Numbered from the stretch's first letter, positions 17,044 to 26,481 are shown. The stretch is DNA of 64,000 nucleotides from Pseudomonas thermotolerans DSM 14292 (GCF_000364625.1 NZ_KB822615.1:1-64000); one strand, 5' to 3'. Made by a program: numbers and translations. The notes: generated by a model from the letters alone, not told the origin.

Positions 17044-18165
17044 ATGACCCTGGCTTTCATCCTCTACAAGTACTTCCCGTTCGGCGGCCTGCAGCGGGAC
17101 TTCCTGCGCATCGCCCTGGAGTGCCAGCGACGCGGGCATGCCATCCGCGTCTACACCATGAGCTGGGAAGGCGAGGTGCCGGAGGGCTTCGAGGTGCTGG
17201 TGGCGCCGGTCCGCGCGCTGTTCAACCACCGGCGCAACGAGAAGTTCACCGCCTGGGTCGGAGCCGACCTGGCCCGTCGCCCGGTGGACCGGGTGATAGG
17301 CTTCAACAAGATGCCCGGGCTGGACGTCTACTACGCCGCCGACCCCTGCTTCGAGGACAAGGCGCAGACTCTGCGCGGTGGCCTCTATCGCTGCTGGGGC
17401 CGCTACCGGCACTTCGCCGAGTACGAGCGGGCGGTGTTCGCCCCCGAGGCCAGGACCCGCATCCTGATGATCTCCGAGGTGCAGCAGCCCTTGTTCGTCA
17501 AGCACTACGGCACCCCGGCCGCGCGCTTCCACCTGCTGCCGCCGGGCATCGCCGCCGATCGTCGGGCGCCGGCCAATGCCGCGGAGATCCGCGCCGAGTT
17601 CCGCCGCGAGTTTGGTCTGCAGGACGACGACCTGCTGCTGGTGCAGATCGGCTCGGGATTCAAGACCAAGGGCCTGGACCGCAGCCTCAAGGCCCTTGCT
17701 GCCCTGCCCAGGGCGCTGAAGAAGCGCACCCGGTTGATCGCCATCGGCCAGGACGACCCCAAGCCCTTCCTGCTGCAGATCAAGGCCCTCGGCCTGTCTG
17801 ACCAGGTGCGGATCCTCAAGGGACGCAGCGACATTCCGCGCTTCCTGCTCGGCGCCGACCTGCTGATCCACCCGGCCTACAACGAAAACACCGGCACTGT
17901 GTTGCTCGAGGCACTGGTCGCCGGCCTGCCGGTGCTGGTCACCGACGTCTGCGGCTACGCCCACTACATCGCCGATGCCGACGCCGGGCGGGTGGTGCCC
18001 AGTCCTTTCGAGCAGGAGCGCCTCAACCGCATGCTCGCGGAGATGCTCGCGGACGACGCGGCGCGCGCGGCTTGGGCGCGCAACGGCCTGACCTACGCGG
18101 ACAGCGCCGACCTGTATTCCATGCCGCAGCGCGCGGCTGACGTGATCCTCGCGGAGCCGGCATGA
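17044..18165 (+). CDS. waaG: LPS core glucosyltransferase I
   Basis: A 373-aa GT4/GT-B glycosyltransferase that adds the first outer-core hexose (glucose in E. coli, galactosamine-linked pathway in P. aeruginosa) to heptose II. It starts MTLAFILYKYFPFGGLQRD, the WaaG acceptor-domain signature. The donor domain shows GSGFKTKGLDRSL and the HPAYNENTGTVLLEA loop with the retaining-GT E(x7)E pattern. Length fits WaaG (about 374). Ten nt separate it from waaP, including GAGGAG as the ribosome site. Confidence 0.95.
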   Translation: MTLAFILYKYFPFGGLQRDFLRIALECQRRGHAIRVYTMSWEGEVPEGFEVLVAPVRALFNHRRNEKFTAWVGADLARRPVDRVIGFNKMPGLDVYYAADPCFEDKAQTLRGGLYRCWGRYRHFAEYERAVFAPEARTRILMISEVQQPLFVKHYGTPAARFHLLPPGIAADRRAPANAAEIRAEFRREFGLQDDDLLLVQIGSGFKTKGLDRSLKALAALPRALKKRTRLIAIGQDDPKPFLLQIKALGLSDQVRILKGRSDIPRFLLGADLLIHPAYNENTGTVLLEALVAGLPVLVTDVCGYAHYIADADAGRVVPSPFEQERLNRMLAEMLADDAARAAWARNGLTYADSADLYSMPQRAADVILAEPA

Positions 18166-18175
18166 GGAGCCAGCC

Positions 18176-19006
18176 ATGCGCGTGATCCTGGAGGAACCCT
18201 TCAAGTCCCTGTGGGCTGGCAAGGAGCCCTTCGCCGAGGTGGAGCGCCTGCAGGGCAAGGTCTACCGCGAGCTGGAGGCGCGCCGCACCCTGCGCACCGA
18301 GATCGACGGGCGCGGCTACTTCGTGAAGATCCACCGCGGCATCGGCTGGGGCGAGATCCTCAAGAACCTGATCACCGCCAAGGCCCCGGTGCTCGGCGCC
18401 GGCCAGGAGTGGGCGGCCCTGCAGCGCCTGCGCGAGGCCGGGGTGCCGAGCATGACCCCGGTGGCCTTCGGCGAGCGTGGGAGCAATCCGGCGGCCCAGC
18501 ACTCCTTCATCATCACCGAGGAGCTGGCGCCCACCGTCGATCTGGAGGTCTTCACCCAGCACTGGGCCGAGCAACCACCGGAGCCGCGCCTGAAGCGCGC
18601 GCTGATCGCCGAGGTGGCGCGTCTGACCGGTGCCATGCACCGCGCCGGGGTCAACCACCGCGACTGCTACATCTGCCACTTCCTGCTGCACACCGACCGG
18701 CCGCCAAGCGCCGACGACCTGCATCTGTCGATCATCGACCTGCACCGCGCGCAGATCCGCGACGCGGTGCCGCGCCGCTGGCGCGACAAGGATCTGGCCG
18801 GGCTGTACTTCTCGGCGTTGAACATCGGCCTGACACGCCGCGACAAGTTGCGCTTCCTCAAGGTCTACTTCGCCGCCGCCCAAGGCGAGTGCTCGCTGCG
18901 CCGCATCCTGCGCGACGAGGCGCGTCTGCTGGGCTGGCTGGAGCGCAAGGCAGCACGCCTCCTGGCGCGTTATGAGCGCAAGTACGCCGGGGAGGAGCAG
19001 GGATGA
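18176..19006 (+). CDS. waaP: LPS core heptose(I) kinase
   Basis: A 276-aa kinase-fold enzyme that phosphorylates heptose I of the inner core, needed for outer-membrane integrity in P. aeruginosa. The N-lobe lysine lies in YFVKIH (Lys51). The catalytic loop is NHRDCYICHF with Asp163, the same number as in the P. aeruginosa enzyme, and the metal site is IIDLHR. It is sandwiched between waaG and wapP, overlapping the latter by ATGA. All key residues are present. Confidence 0.95.
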   Translation: MRVILEEPFKSLWAGKEPFAEVERLQGKVYRELEARRTLRTEIDGRGYFVKIHRGIGWGEILKNLITAKAPVLGAGQEWAALQRLREAGVPSMTPVAFGERGSNPAAQHSFIITEELAPTVDLEVFTQHWAEQPPEPRLKRALIAEVARLTGAMHRAGVNHRDCYICHFLLHTDRPPSADDLHLSIIDLHRAQIRDAVPRRWRDKDLAGLYFSALNIGLTRRDKLRFLKVYFAAAQGECSLRRILRDEARLLGWLERKAARLLARYERKYAGEEQG

Positions 19007-19728
19007 GTCGCTGGCGCGTGGAGCCGGCGCTGGCCGAGGTGTTCGGCGACCTGGACGCGGTGTTCGCCCTGCAGGGCGAGCGGATCACCAGCGATCCGCT
19101 ATCCGAGGTGCTGCGCGTCGAGCACCAGGGCTTGCGCTACTACGTCAAGCGCTACTGGGGGGCCGGCAAGGGCCTGCGTCGCTACCTGGGGCGACCGCGG
19201 GTCAAGGCCGAGTGGCAGAATCTCAAGCATTTCGCCAGCTGGGGGATTCCCACCGCGCCCGTCGTCGCCTACGGCATGGAGCGGCGCGGCGGGGCCTTCC
19301 TCCGCGGCGCGCTGATCACCGGCGAACTGGTGGGTACCGAGGATCTGGCGGCCCTGGCCAACCGTAACGATCCACGGCTGCGCGATCGTCATTGGGTCGG
19401 CCGGGTCAGCCGCCAGCTGGCGCGGGCGACGCGGATCATGCACCGGCACCACTTCGCCCATAATGACCTCAAGTGGCGCAACCTGCTGGTCACCCAGGCG
19501 GGCGAGCTGTTCTTCATCGACTGCCCGATCGGCGCCTTCTGGTACGGTCCGCTGCTGCGTTACCGGATCATCAAGGACCTGGCCTGTCTGGACAAGGTGG
19601 CCCGGTACCAGCTCAGCCGAACCCAGCGGCTGCGCTTCTACCTGCAATACCGTGATCACAAGCGACTGACCGCCGGTGACAAGCGGCGCATCCGGCAGAT
19701 CGTCGCCTTCTTCGAGGGGCGTGAATGA
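19003..19728 (+). CDS. wapP: LPS core kinase-fold protein WapP
   Basis: A 241-aa protein of the Kdo/WaaP kinase family. The N-lobe lysine is in YYVKRYW (Lys49), the catalytic loop HNDLKWRNLL carries Asp155, and the metal-binding Asp is in FFIDCP, so the kinase centre looks complete. In the equivalent P. aeruginosa cluster this position is wapP, proposed to phosphorylate heptose II. It overlaps waaP and wapG by 4 nt each, pointing to translational coupling. The substrate is inferred from gene order. Confidence 0.88.
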   Translation: MSRWRVEPALAEVFGDLDAVFALQGERITSDPLSEVLRVEHQGLRYYVKRYWGAGKGLRRYLGRPRVKAEWQNLKHFASWGIPTAPVVAYGMERRGGAFLRGALITGELVGTEDLAALANRNDPRLRDRHWVGRVSRQLARATRIMHRHHFAHNDLKWRNLLVTQAGELFFIDCPIGAFWYGPLLRYRIIKDLACLDKVARYQLSRTQRLRFYLQYRDHKRLTAGDKRRIRQIVAFFEGRE

Positions 19729-20471
19729 GAGACTTCATCGCCGTCGAGGACCGCGCGCTGCTCGAGCGCCATGGCTTGGCGGACTTCGATGCCCTGTGGG
19801 CGCTCAAGCTGGAGGCGGTGGACGAACCGAACACCGAGCGTGGCGGCTGGAGCAGCGTGTATCGCCTGGATCTCGGCGAGGCGGCCTACTACCTGAAGCG
19901 GCAGAGCAACCACCTGACCCGTGACCTGGCCCATCCTTTCGGCGAGCCGACCTTCGCCCGCGAGTTCCGCAACATCCAGCGCTACCGGCGCCTGGCCATC
20001 CCCGCCCTGGAGGCCGCCTTCTACGGCCAGCGCCGGCAGCCCGGCGAACACCGCGCGGTGCTGCTGACCCGCGCCCTGGACGGCTGGCGGGATCTGGACT
20101 GGTATCTGGACCAGTGGGCGCAGTTGCCGGACGCGCAGCGCACCGCCATTCTCGAGGCCTGCGGCGACCTGGCGCGTCGGCTGCACCAGGCTGGCCAGAT
20201 GCATGGCTGTTTCTATCCCAAGCACATCTTCCTGCGCGCGACCGGAGCGGCTTTCGAGACGCGTCTGATCGATCTGGAGAAGACCCGCCCGCTGCTGCTC
20301 GGCCGCCGTGATCGCCTCAAGGATCTCGAGCCGCTGCTGCGCCGGGCCCGAGCCTGGGGCGATGTCGAGCTGCGCCGACTGCTCGGAGCCTACCTGGGGG
20401 GTACGGGGGAGGTGCACGACTGGCTGCGCCGGCTGGCCAGGCGGCGCCGCGACAAGGAGGCCCGTCGATGA
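19725..20471 (+). CDS. wapG: InaA/WapG-family kinase-fold protein, likely without catalytic Asp
   Basis: A 248-aa member of the LPS kinase (InaA-like) family at the wapG position of the core operon. The N-lobe lysine is present (AAYYLKRQSNH) and the metal-site Asp remains in RLIDLEKTRP (Asp183). Where WaaP has the catalytic loop HRDCYICHF, this protein reads HGCFYPKHIF, so Cys162 stands in place of the catalytic aspartate. It may be a pseudokinase, a partner of WaaP/WapP, or use an unusual mechanism. I believe the HGxxYPKHIF form is shared with InaA proteins, so this is probably a family trait rather than a local mutation. It is coupled by ATGA overlaps on both sides. Confidence 0.85.
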   Translation: MRDFIAVEDRALLERHGLADFDALWALKLEAVDEPNTERGGWSSVYRLDLGEAAYYLKRQSNHLTRDLAHPFGEPTFAREFRNIQRYRRLAIPALEAAFYGQRRQPGEHRAVLLTRALDGWRDLDWYLDQWAQLPDAQRTAILEACGDLARRLHQAGQMHGCFYPKHIFLRATGAAFETRLIDLEKTRPLLLGRRDRLKDLEPLLRRARAWGDVELRRLLGAYLGGTGEVHDWLRRLARRRRDKEARR

Positions 20472-21931
20472 GGCTGGGAGAGCTGAGCCGGGCCGGCCGT
20501 ACGCCGGAGCTGCCGCTGCGGATCGAGCTGGCCGATTCCGCCGGTCCCGGCGAGCTGCACCTGCACCGTCTGCTGCGGGTGCTGCCCGGACGGCGCTACG
20601 TCGGCGTCGGCACCTGGCGGGGCCGCCAGGTGCTCGCCAAGCTGCTGGTCGGCCGCCGTGCCGCGCGGCATTTGCTCCGTGAGCTGAACGGCGCGCGGCT
20701 GCTCGCCGACCAGCAACTGCCCACCCCGGCATTGCTCGCCGACGGGCTGGTGGAGGGGCAGGGCGGCTGGCTGCTGTTCGACTATCTGGAGGGTGCGCAG
20801 AGCCTCGATCAGGCCTGGCACGAGGTGGCTGACCAGCCGCTGCTTTCCGACGCCCAGCAGGCGGTGCTCGGCGAGGCGCTCACGGCCATCGCCGGGATGC
20901 ATGCCAAGGGGCTCTGGCAGGCCGACCTGCACCTCGACAACCTGCTGCGCCACCAGGGGTGGCTGTATCTGATCGACGGTGGCGGCGTGCAGGTGGAAAG
21001 GGCCGGTAAGCCGCTGTCCCGCGAGCGGGTGCTGGAGAACCTCGGGGTGTTCTTCGCCCAATTGCCGGCCGAGCTGGAGTCCTTCACCGAGGAACTGCTG
21101 GTCCACTACCTGCTGGCCAACGGCGAGCATGCCCTACCGTTCGAGGCGTTGCTCAGGGAAATCCACCGGGTCCGCCGCTGGCGGCTGCGCGACTACCTGA
21201 GCAAGATCGGCCGCGACTGCAGTCTGTTCAGCGTGCGCCGCGGCGCTTTCGGCCTGCGCGCGGTGCGCCGCGACCAGCTGGCGAGCCTGGAGCCGCTGCT
21301 CGCCGATCCGGACCGCTGGATCGAGCAGGGCCTGCACTACAAGGACGGCGGCACGGCCACCGTGGCACGGGTCGAGGTGGACGGCCGTCCTCTGGTGATC
21401 AAGCGCTACAACATCAAGGGTGTCGGTCACTGGCTGAGCCGCTTCTGGCGGCCCAGCCGAGCCTGGCGCAGCTGGCGCGAGGGCAACCGTCTGGCGTTCC
21501 TCGGCGTGGCCACCGCGCAGCCACTGGCGGTGCTCGAGCGGCGCTGCTGCTGGCTGCGCGGACGTGCCTACCTGATTACCGATTGCCTCGACGGGCAGGA
21601 TATAATCACCCGTTTTCAGCCCTATCTGGCGACGGATGGGGGCGATTCGCCGCCGGAAGCCGAGCTGGCTGCGCTGGACAGGCTGTTTGCCGTGCTGCTG
21701 CGGGAACGCATCAGTCATGGTGACCTGAAGGGCTACAACCTGTTCTGGCAGCACGGCCACTGGGCGCTGATCGATCTCGACGCCATGCGCCAGCACCGCA
21801 GTGAGCACCGCTTCGCGCGTGCCTATGCCCGGGATCGCGTCCGTTTCCTGCGCAATTGGCCGGCCGATTCGGCGCTGCATCAGCTGCTCGACCGGCGTTT
21901 ACCGAAGGACAGCTCCAGGCCCGAGGCCTGA
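20468..21931 (+). CDS. wapQ: LPS core protein WapQ with two kinase-fold domains in tandem
   Basis: A 487-aa protein made of two kinase-like units. The first (about 1-215) has RQVLAKLL, the catalytic loop QADLHLDNLL and LIDGGG. The second (about 285-470) has LVIKRYN, the loop SHGDLKGYNLFW and LIDLDAM. Both catalytic aspartates are present, so it could phosphorylate two positions or be a fused pair. At this position P. aeruginosa has wapQ, a proposed LPS core kinase. The start overlaps wapG by ATGA, and the 91-nt gap to the next gene holds no obvious signal. Confidence 0.87.
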   Translation: MRLGELSRAGRTPELPLRIELADSAGPGELHLHRLLRVLPGRRYVGVGTWRGRQVLAKLLVGRRAARHLLRELNGARLLADQQLPTPALLADGLVEGQGGWLLFDYLEGAQSLDQAWHEVADQPLLSDAQQAVLGEALTAIAGMHAKGLWQADLHLDNLLRHQGWLYLIDGGGVQVERAGKPLSRERVLENLGVFFAQLPAELESFTEELLVHYLLANGEHALPFEALLREIHRVRRWRLRDYLSKIGRDCSLFSVRRGAFGLRAVRRDQLASLEPLLADPDRWIEQGLHYKDGGTATVARVEVDGRPLVIKRYNIKGVGHWLSRFWRPSRAWRSWREGNRLAFLGVATAQPLAVLERRCCWLRGRAYLITDCLDGQDIITRFQPYLATDGGDSPPEAELAALDRLFAVLLRERISHGDLKGYNLFWQHGHWALIDLDAMRQHRSEHRFARAYARDRVRFLRNWPADSALHQLLDRRLPKDSSRPEA

Positions 21932-22022
21932 GGCTGGAAGTGACAAGCCCTGCGGGGCGACCGAACAACTCCGCCGTCGCCGGCCAGACCTGCGGCGGCT
22001 CGATCTGAAGAGGCTAGACCCT

Positions 22023-23777
22023 GTGGCACTGACTATTCTCGGCCTTTCCGGCGCCCTCAGCCATGATCCCTCCGCCGCCCTGTACATCGACGGAAAGCTG
22101 ATTGCGGCGGCGGAAGAAGAGCGCTTCGTGCGCGACAAGCACGCCAAGAACCGCATGCCCTACGAATCGGCCAAGTTCTGCCTGGAGCAGGCGGGGATCA
22201 AGCCGTCCGACGTCGACGTGGTGGCCATTCCCTTCGCGCCCATCAGCCTGTTCGGCAAGGCCCGCTGGCACTACGCCAAGCGCTACTGGTACGCCCCGGA
22301 CCGCGCCCTCGACGCCATCCTGATGGGCAACCGCCGCTACCGTCGTTACCACAAACGGATCCAGTGGTGCCTGCAGCAGCTCGGCTTCGACCTCAAGAAA
22401 ATCAAGATCGAGCCGGTCGAGCACCACCTGGCCCACGCCGCCAGCGCCTACTACTGCTCGGGCTTCCAGGAGAAGACCGCGATCCTCGGCATCGACGGCA
22501 AGGGTGAGTACGCCACCACCTTCTTCGGCTACGGCGAGAACGGCCGGATCCACAAGATCAAGGAATTCTACGACCCGGATTCCCTGGGCGGCCTGTATGG
22601 CGCGCTCACCGAGTTCCTCGGCTTCGAGATGCTCGACGGCGAGTTCAAGGTGATGGGCATGGCGCCCTACGGCGACCCGGAGAAGTACGACTTCTCGCGC
22701 CTGGCCAAGTTCGAGAACGGCGAGCTGGTGATCAACACCGACTACGCCAACGTCATCGGTCTGCGCCGCTACAAGGAGAAGGGCAAGGGCTACTACTTCT
22801 CGCCCAAGCTGGTCGAGTGGCTGGGGCCGAAGCGCGAGGGCGACATCGCCGACGACCCCTACGTGCACTACGCCGCCAGCATGCAGGCGCTGTTCGAGAA
22901 GCTGGCCCTGGAGATGATGGACTACTACCTGGGCGACATCATCCGCGAGACCGGCAAGATCGCTTTCGCCGGCGGTTGCGCGCTGAACGTCAAGCTCAAC
23001 CAGAAGATCATCGCCCGGCCGGAGGTCAAGGAGCTGTTCGTCCAGCCGGCTTCCGGCGACGCCGGCACCGCGGTGGGCGCCGCCGCCTACGTATCCGTGC
23101 AGCGCGGCGTGCCGGTGGAGAAGATGGAGCACGTCTATCTCGGCCCCTCCTACAGCAACGAGGAGGTCATCGCCGCTTGTGCCAAGCACCCCAACAAGCC
23201 GGTGTGGAAGAAGATCGACAATGTCGAGCAGCGCATCGCTAGGATCATGGTCGACGGCCACCCGGTGGCCTGGTTCCAGGGCCGCATGGAGTTCGGTCCG
23301 CGCGCCCTCGGCGGCCGCTCGATCATCGGCTGCCCGAGCGTGCCCGGGGTGGCCGACCGGATCAACGAGCAGATCAAGTTCCGCGAGCGCTGGCGGCCCT
23401 TCTGCCCGTCGATGCTCGACACCGTGGCGCCGCAGATGCTCAAGGTGAAGCACCCGTCGCCCTTCATGACCTTCACCTTCGAGGTCAACGAGGAGTGGAA
23501 GACCCGTGTCGCCGAGGTGGTCCACGAGGACGGCACTTCCCGCGCCCAGGTCCTGGAGCGCCGCCACAACCCGCGCTGGTACGACCTCATGGTCGAGCTG
23601 GAGAAGCTCACCGGCAACGGCGTGTCGCTGAACACCTCGCTGAACCGCCGTGGCGAGCCGATGATCTGTTCGCCCACCGATGCCCTGAACATGTTCTACG
23701 GTTCCGATCTGCAGTACCTGATCATGGAGGACATCCTGGTGGTCAAGGACGGGAATGACTGGTATGACCACGTCTGA
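22023..23777 (+). CDS. wapO: carbamoyltransferase for LPS core heptose (WapO-like)
   Basis: A 584-aa carbamoyltransferase of the NodU/CmcH type. It begins with a GTG start, then ALTILGLSGALSHDPSAALY. The N-terminal Kae1-like domain shows EPVEHHLAHAASAYY and an ATP-site Asp-Gly-Lys-Gly stretch, and the C-terminal domain shows MEFGPRALGGRSI and SLNRRGEPM. It is expected to transfer carbamoyl from carbamoyl phosphate to heptose II of the inner core, a decoration known from P. aeruginosa LPS. Longer in-frame starts exist upstream, but family similarity begins exactly at this GTG. The end overlaps the start of the next glycosyltransferase by 23 nt. Confidence 0.92.
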   Translation: MALTILGLSGALSHDPSAALYIDGKLIAAAEEERFVRDKHAKNRMPYESAKFCLEQAGIKPSDVDVVAIPFAPISLFGKARWHYAKRYWYAPDRALDAILMGNRRYRRYHKRIQWCLQQLGFDLKKIKIEPVEHHLAHAASAYYCSGFQEKTAILGIDGKGEYATTFFGYGENGRIHKIKEFYDPDSLGGLYGALTEFLGFEMLDGEFKVMGMAPYGDPEKYDFSRLAKFENGELVINTDYANVIGLRRYKEKGKGYYFSPKLVEWLGPKREGDIADDPYVHYAASMQALFEKLALEMMDYYLGDIIRETGKIAFAGGCALNVKLNQKIIARPEVKELFVQPASGDAGTAVGAAAYVSVQRGVPVEKMEHVYLGPSYSNEEVIAACAKHPNKPVWKKIDNVEQRIARIMVDGHPVAWFQGRMEFGPRALGGRSIIGCPSVPGVADRINEQIKFRERWRPFCPSMLDTVAPQMLKVKHPSPFMTFTFEVNEEWKTRVAEVVHEDGTSRAQVLERRHNPRWYDLMVELEKLTGNGVSLNTSLNRRGEPMICSPTDALNMFYGSDLQYLIMEDILVVKDGNDWYDHV

Positions 23778-24900
23778 GGCGGCCGACAGCAACGGCGAGC
23801 GCTGGGTACTGCAGTTCTGCCACGGCTACGATGGTCCCTTTCTGGACTGCGCCCGGCAATATGCCGTGCTGTTCAGGGACAGCCCCTACCGGGTCTGCAC
23901 CGTCTACCTGACCGGCGAGCCGTCCGCGGAGGTCGAGCGTGGCTCGGCCTCCGACGAGGTCATCTTCCTCAACTACTCCAGCCGACAGATCCGTGGCCTC
24001 AAGCTGGCCGCGATCCGTGCCTTCAGGCGCATTGCCGCTTCCCGCGACTTCGCCCTGTGCATCGCCCATCGTTTCAAGCCCATCTACATCGCCCTGCTCG
24101 GCAGCGAACTGCCGGTGATCGGCGTGCACCACGCCTTTGGTGACTACCAGCGGCGTTCACGTCGGCTGTTCGCCGGATTCTTCCGCGAGCGCCTGCACCT
24201 GCTGGGCGTCTCCGACGCGGTGCGCGACGACATCCGCGCCTGCCTGCCGGGTTGGCCGGCCGAGCGCGTCGAGACCCTGTACAACCGCATCGACCTGTCG
24301 GCCGTGCAGGCCGAGCAGCTAGACCGCGCGGCGGCCCGCGAGCACCTCGACCTTCCGCAGGACGCCTGGGTGGTGGGCAACGTGGGGCGTCTGCACCCCG
24401 ACAAGGACCAGGCCACCCTGATCCGCGGCTTTGCCCAAGCCCTGCCGCAGCTGCCGGCCGGCAGCCTGCTGGCGATCATGGGCAGCGGCCGGTTGGAAGC
24501 CTCTCTCAAGGCACTGGCCGCCGAGCTCGGGGTGAGCGATTCGGTGCGCTTTCTCGGCCAGGTGCCCCATGGCCGCCGTTATTTCAAGGCCTTCGACGTG
24601 TTCGCCCTGAGCTCGGACCACGAGCCCTTCGGCATGGTCCTGCTGGAAGCCATGGCCGCTGGGGTACCGGTGGTCTGCAGCGACTGCGGCGGCGGCCGGG
24701 AGATCGTGGCCGGTGTCGGCGAGCTGTTCCCGCTGGGAGAGGCGGCCGAGCTGGCCGCGACGCTGATCCGTCTGGCGGATTCGAGGGAGCTTCCGACCCT
24801 GCGTGAGAAGATGCAGGCTCGGTTGCAGGAGCGCTTTTCCGACCAGACCGCCGGTCAGCGCTTCTGGTCGCTTCCGGTCGTATCCGGCATGCAGAGGTAG
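23755..24900 (+). CDS. wapH: LPS core glycosyltransferase, GT4 family (WapH-like)
   Basis: A 381-aa GT-B glycosyltransferase. The donor-binding half has VGNVGRLHPDKDQATLIRG, RFLGQVPHGRRYFKAFDVFA and SSDHEPFGMVLLEAMAAGVP, the retaining GT4 pattern with its conserved glutamates. At this place P. aeruginosa carries wapH, which adds a hexose to the outer core. An AAGGA 5 nt upstream favours the ATG at 23755 over the ATG at 23764. It overlaps the carbamoyltransferase gene, so both are probably translated together. Confidence 0.88.
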   Translation: MTGMTTSEAADSNGERWVLQFCHGYDGPFLDCARQYAVLFRDSPYRVCTVYLTGEPSAEVERGSASDEVIFLNYSSRQIRGLKLAAIRAFRRIAASRDFALCIAHRFKPIYIALLGSELPVIGVHHAFGDYQRRSRRLFAGFFRERLHLLGVSDAVRDDIRACLPGWPAERVETLYNRIDLSAVQAEQLDRAAAREHLDLPQDAWVVGNVGRLHPDKDQATLIRGFAQALPQLPAGSLLAIMGSGRLEASLKALAAELGVSDSVRFLGQVPHGRRYFKAFDVFALSSDHEPFGMVLLEAMAAGVPVVCSDCGGGREIVAGVGELFPLGEAAELAATLIRLADSRELPTLREKMQARLQERFSDQTAGQRFWSLPVVSGMQR

Positions 24901-24903
24901 CCC

Positions 24904-26196
24904 ATGCATTCGGTGAGCATCAATCCCTGGGCGGCCAAGTGCCGGGCGCTCGATCGTTACCGTTGGCGGTTGTTGCGTCAGCACCATGGTCTGCCGGGCA
25001 GCTGCCTCCGTGTGCTCCGCGCCGCGCTTGTCGATTTCGCCTTCGGCGTGCGTGCCCGGTGGCGGCTGGCATCTGCCTCGGACGGCCAGAGCTGCGATTT
25101 TCTCCTGCTGCAGGCGGCGCCCAAGGTCATCAGGCTGCAGCGCAAGAAGATGCTCATCGAGGGCGTGCGTGCCCGCGGCTTCAGCTTGGTGGAAACCGCC
25201 CTGCCGGAACCCGGCGAGATCCTTCGCCAGCGCCAGCTCAGGAAGCCGCCTTATCCGGTGCCGATCCGCTATTTCGGCATGGCCGCCTATGCCGAGTGGC
25301 TGGCGGAACATTATCGACCGCGCATCCTCCTCAACGATCGCAACGGCAGCCTCTACGTACCTTTCCTGCGGCTGGCCCTCAATGCCCGTGGCGCCCTGCT
25401 GGTCCATCTGGCCCATGCCACCACGGTGGAGGGGTCGCGGCGCCTGGGGATGAACGACTACGACTACTACTTCCTGTTCGGGCAGAGCTCCATAGAGGCC
25501 CTGTGGCAGCGCCCGCTGCGCTTCGGCCACTCACATGCCGTGCTGTCCGGGTCGCACATGGTGGACCTGGCCTACGACATGCCGCCGGCCGCGCGGACTC
25601 TGCTGGTGCTGGGCGTGGGGCCGGACAAGGAGAAGGAACGGGGCTATCTGGCGACCTACGCCCTGCTCAAGGAATGGGCCTCCGGCCACCCGGATTACCG
25701 GGTTCTGATCAAGGCCCATCCGCGTAGTCAGGCGACCTTCTGGCAGCAGGCCGCGGCGGAGCTGCCGAATCTGCAGGTGCTGCCCAGCGGCTGTTCCCTG
25801 GCGGAGGCCCTGCGGCAGGCCTCCGTGGTGGTCAACATCATGTCCAACGCGGTGATCGAGGCGGCCCTGGCGCATCGCCCGGTGATCTACGTGAATGTTG
25901 CCGGGACGCAGGACATCTTCGAGCAGGAGCGTTTCCTGGGAGCGCGCGTGTCCGACCTTCACGCTCTCTCCGAGCGGGTGGCGGCGATCGCCGGCAACTA
26001 TTCCGCGTACGTGGAGCGTTCGGTGGCCTTCGCGGAGCACCATCTCAGCCATGGCTGCAAGGGGCTGTCGAATACCCTGGATCTGTTGCAGCAGCTGCTG
26101 GCCGGCATGCGTCCGGAAAGCATCCTGTTGCCCGCTTCCCCTCCTGACTTGGGCGGCCCGTACCGGGATGGGGCGGTTGGACCGCTGCTGTCCTGA
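24904..26196 (+). CDS. putative polysaccharide biosynthesis protein, GT-B-like
   Basis: A 430-aa protein without signal peptide. I cannot assign a named family. The second half looks like the donor domain of capsule/teichoic-type transferases: VLIKAHPRSQATFW, then IMSNAVIEAALAHRPVIYV and a late GTQDIFEQERFLGARV. The first half has a long basic N-terminus and HLAHATTVEG. It starts 3 nt after wapH, so it belongs to the core operon and probably adds an outer-core substituent. What it transfers (sugar or alditol phosphate) is open. GC and codon use resemble the flanking genes, so recent transfer is not evident. Confidence 0.6.
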   Translation: MHSVSINPWAAKCRALDRYRWRLLRQHHGLPGSCLRVLRAALVDFAFGVRARWRLASASDGQSCDFLLLQAAPKVIRLQRKKMLIEGVRARGFSLVETALPEPGEILRQRQLRKPPYPVPIRYFGMAAYAEWLAEHYRPRILLNDRNGSLYVPFLRLALNARGALLVHLAHATTVEGSRRLGMNDYDYYFLFGQSSIEALWQRPLRFGHSHAVLSGSHMVDLAYDMPPAARTLLVLGVGPDKEKERGYLATYALLKEWASGHPDYRVLIKAHPRSQATFWQQAAAELPNLQVLPSGCSLAEALRQASVVVNIMSNAVIEAALAHRPVIYVNVAGTQDIFEQERFLGARVSDLHALSERVAAIAGNYSAYVERSVAFAEHHLSHGCKGLSNTLDLLQQLLAGMRPESILLPASPPDLGGPYRDGAVGPLLS

Positions 26197-26481
26197 GTTG
26201 CCATCGTGCCGAGTCGTTGGAGGGGAAGTCTGGTTGGTCTGGCTGGCTATTGGGGAAGTGAGGGCTCATTGGCCAAGGCGGACCGGCAGAAGACCCCCTG
26301 CCGGGGTAACGGGGAGAACTCGAGTTGTGCTGCCGGGCCTGAGGGTTCTTACGCGCACTTTGCGTTCTGCAAATGCTTCAAGGGCAACTCGGTATCGATG
26401 GAACAATTGTGAACAAGCACCGATCGGATATTTTCGTGGAGTCGCAGGGGCTGCCGGGCGCTTCCATGAGGTACATACATA
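26197..26481 (+). promoter_or_regulatory. 285-nt leader region with a possible weak promoter
   Basis: No gene is supported here; short frames lack similarity and good start sites. The stretch is less GC-rich than its neighbours. A possible sigma70 promoter is TTGTGA (26407-26412), a 16-nt spacer, TATTTT (26429-26434), about 45 nt before the next start. This suggests that the two outer-core genes downstream have their own transcription start. Confidence 0.35.

Noticed and set aside
21600..21606. A perfect TATAAT inside wapQ
   Set aside because: No -35 at a suitable distance (the nearest TTG is 12 nt away) and it falls within coding sequence before no new gene start; probably chance.
26206..26412. 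Short plus-strand frame of 68 codons in the outer-core leader
   Set aside because: No similarity, poor start context, and the region carries better promoter-like sequence.
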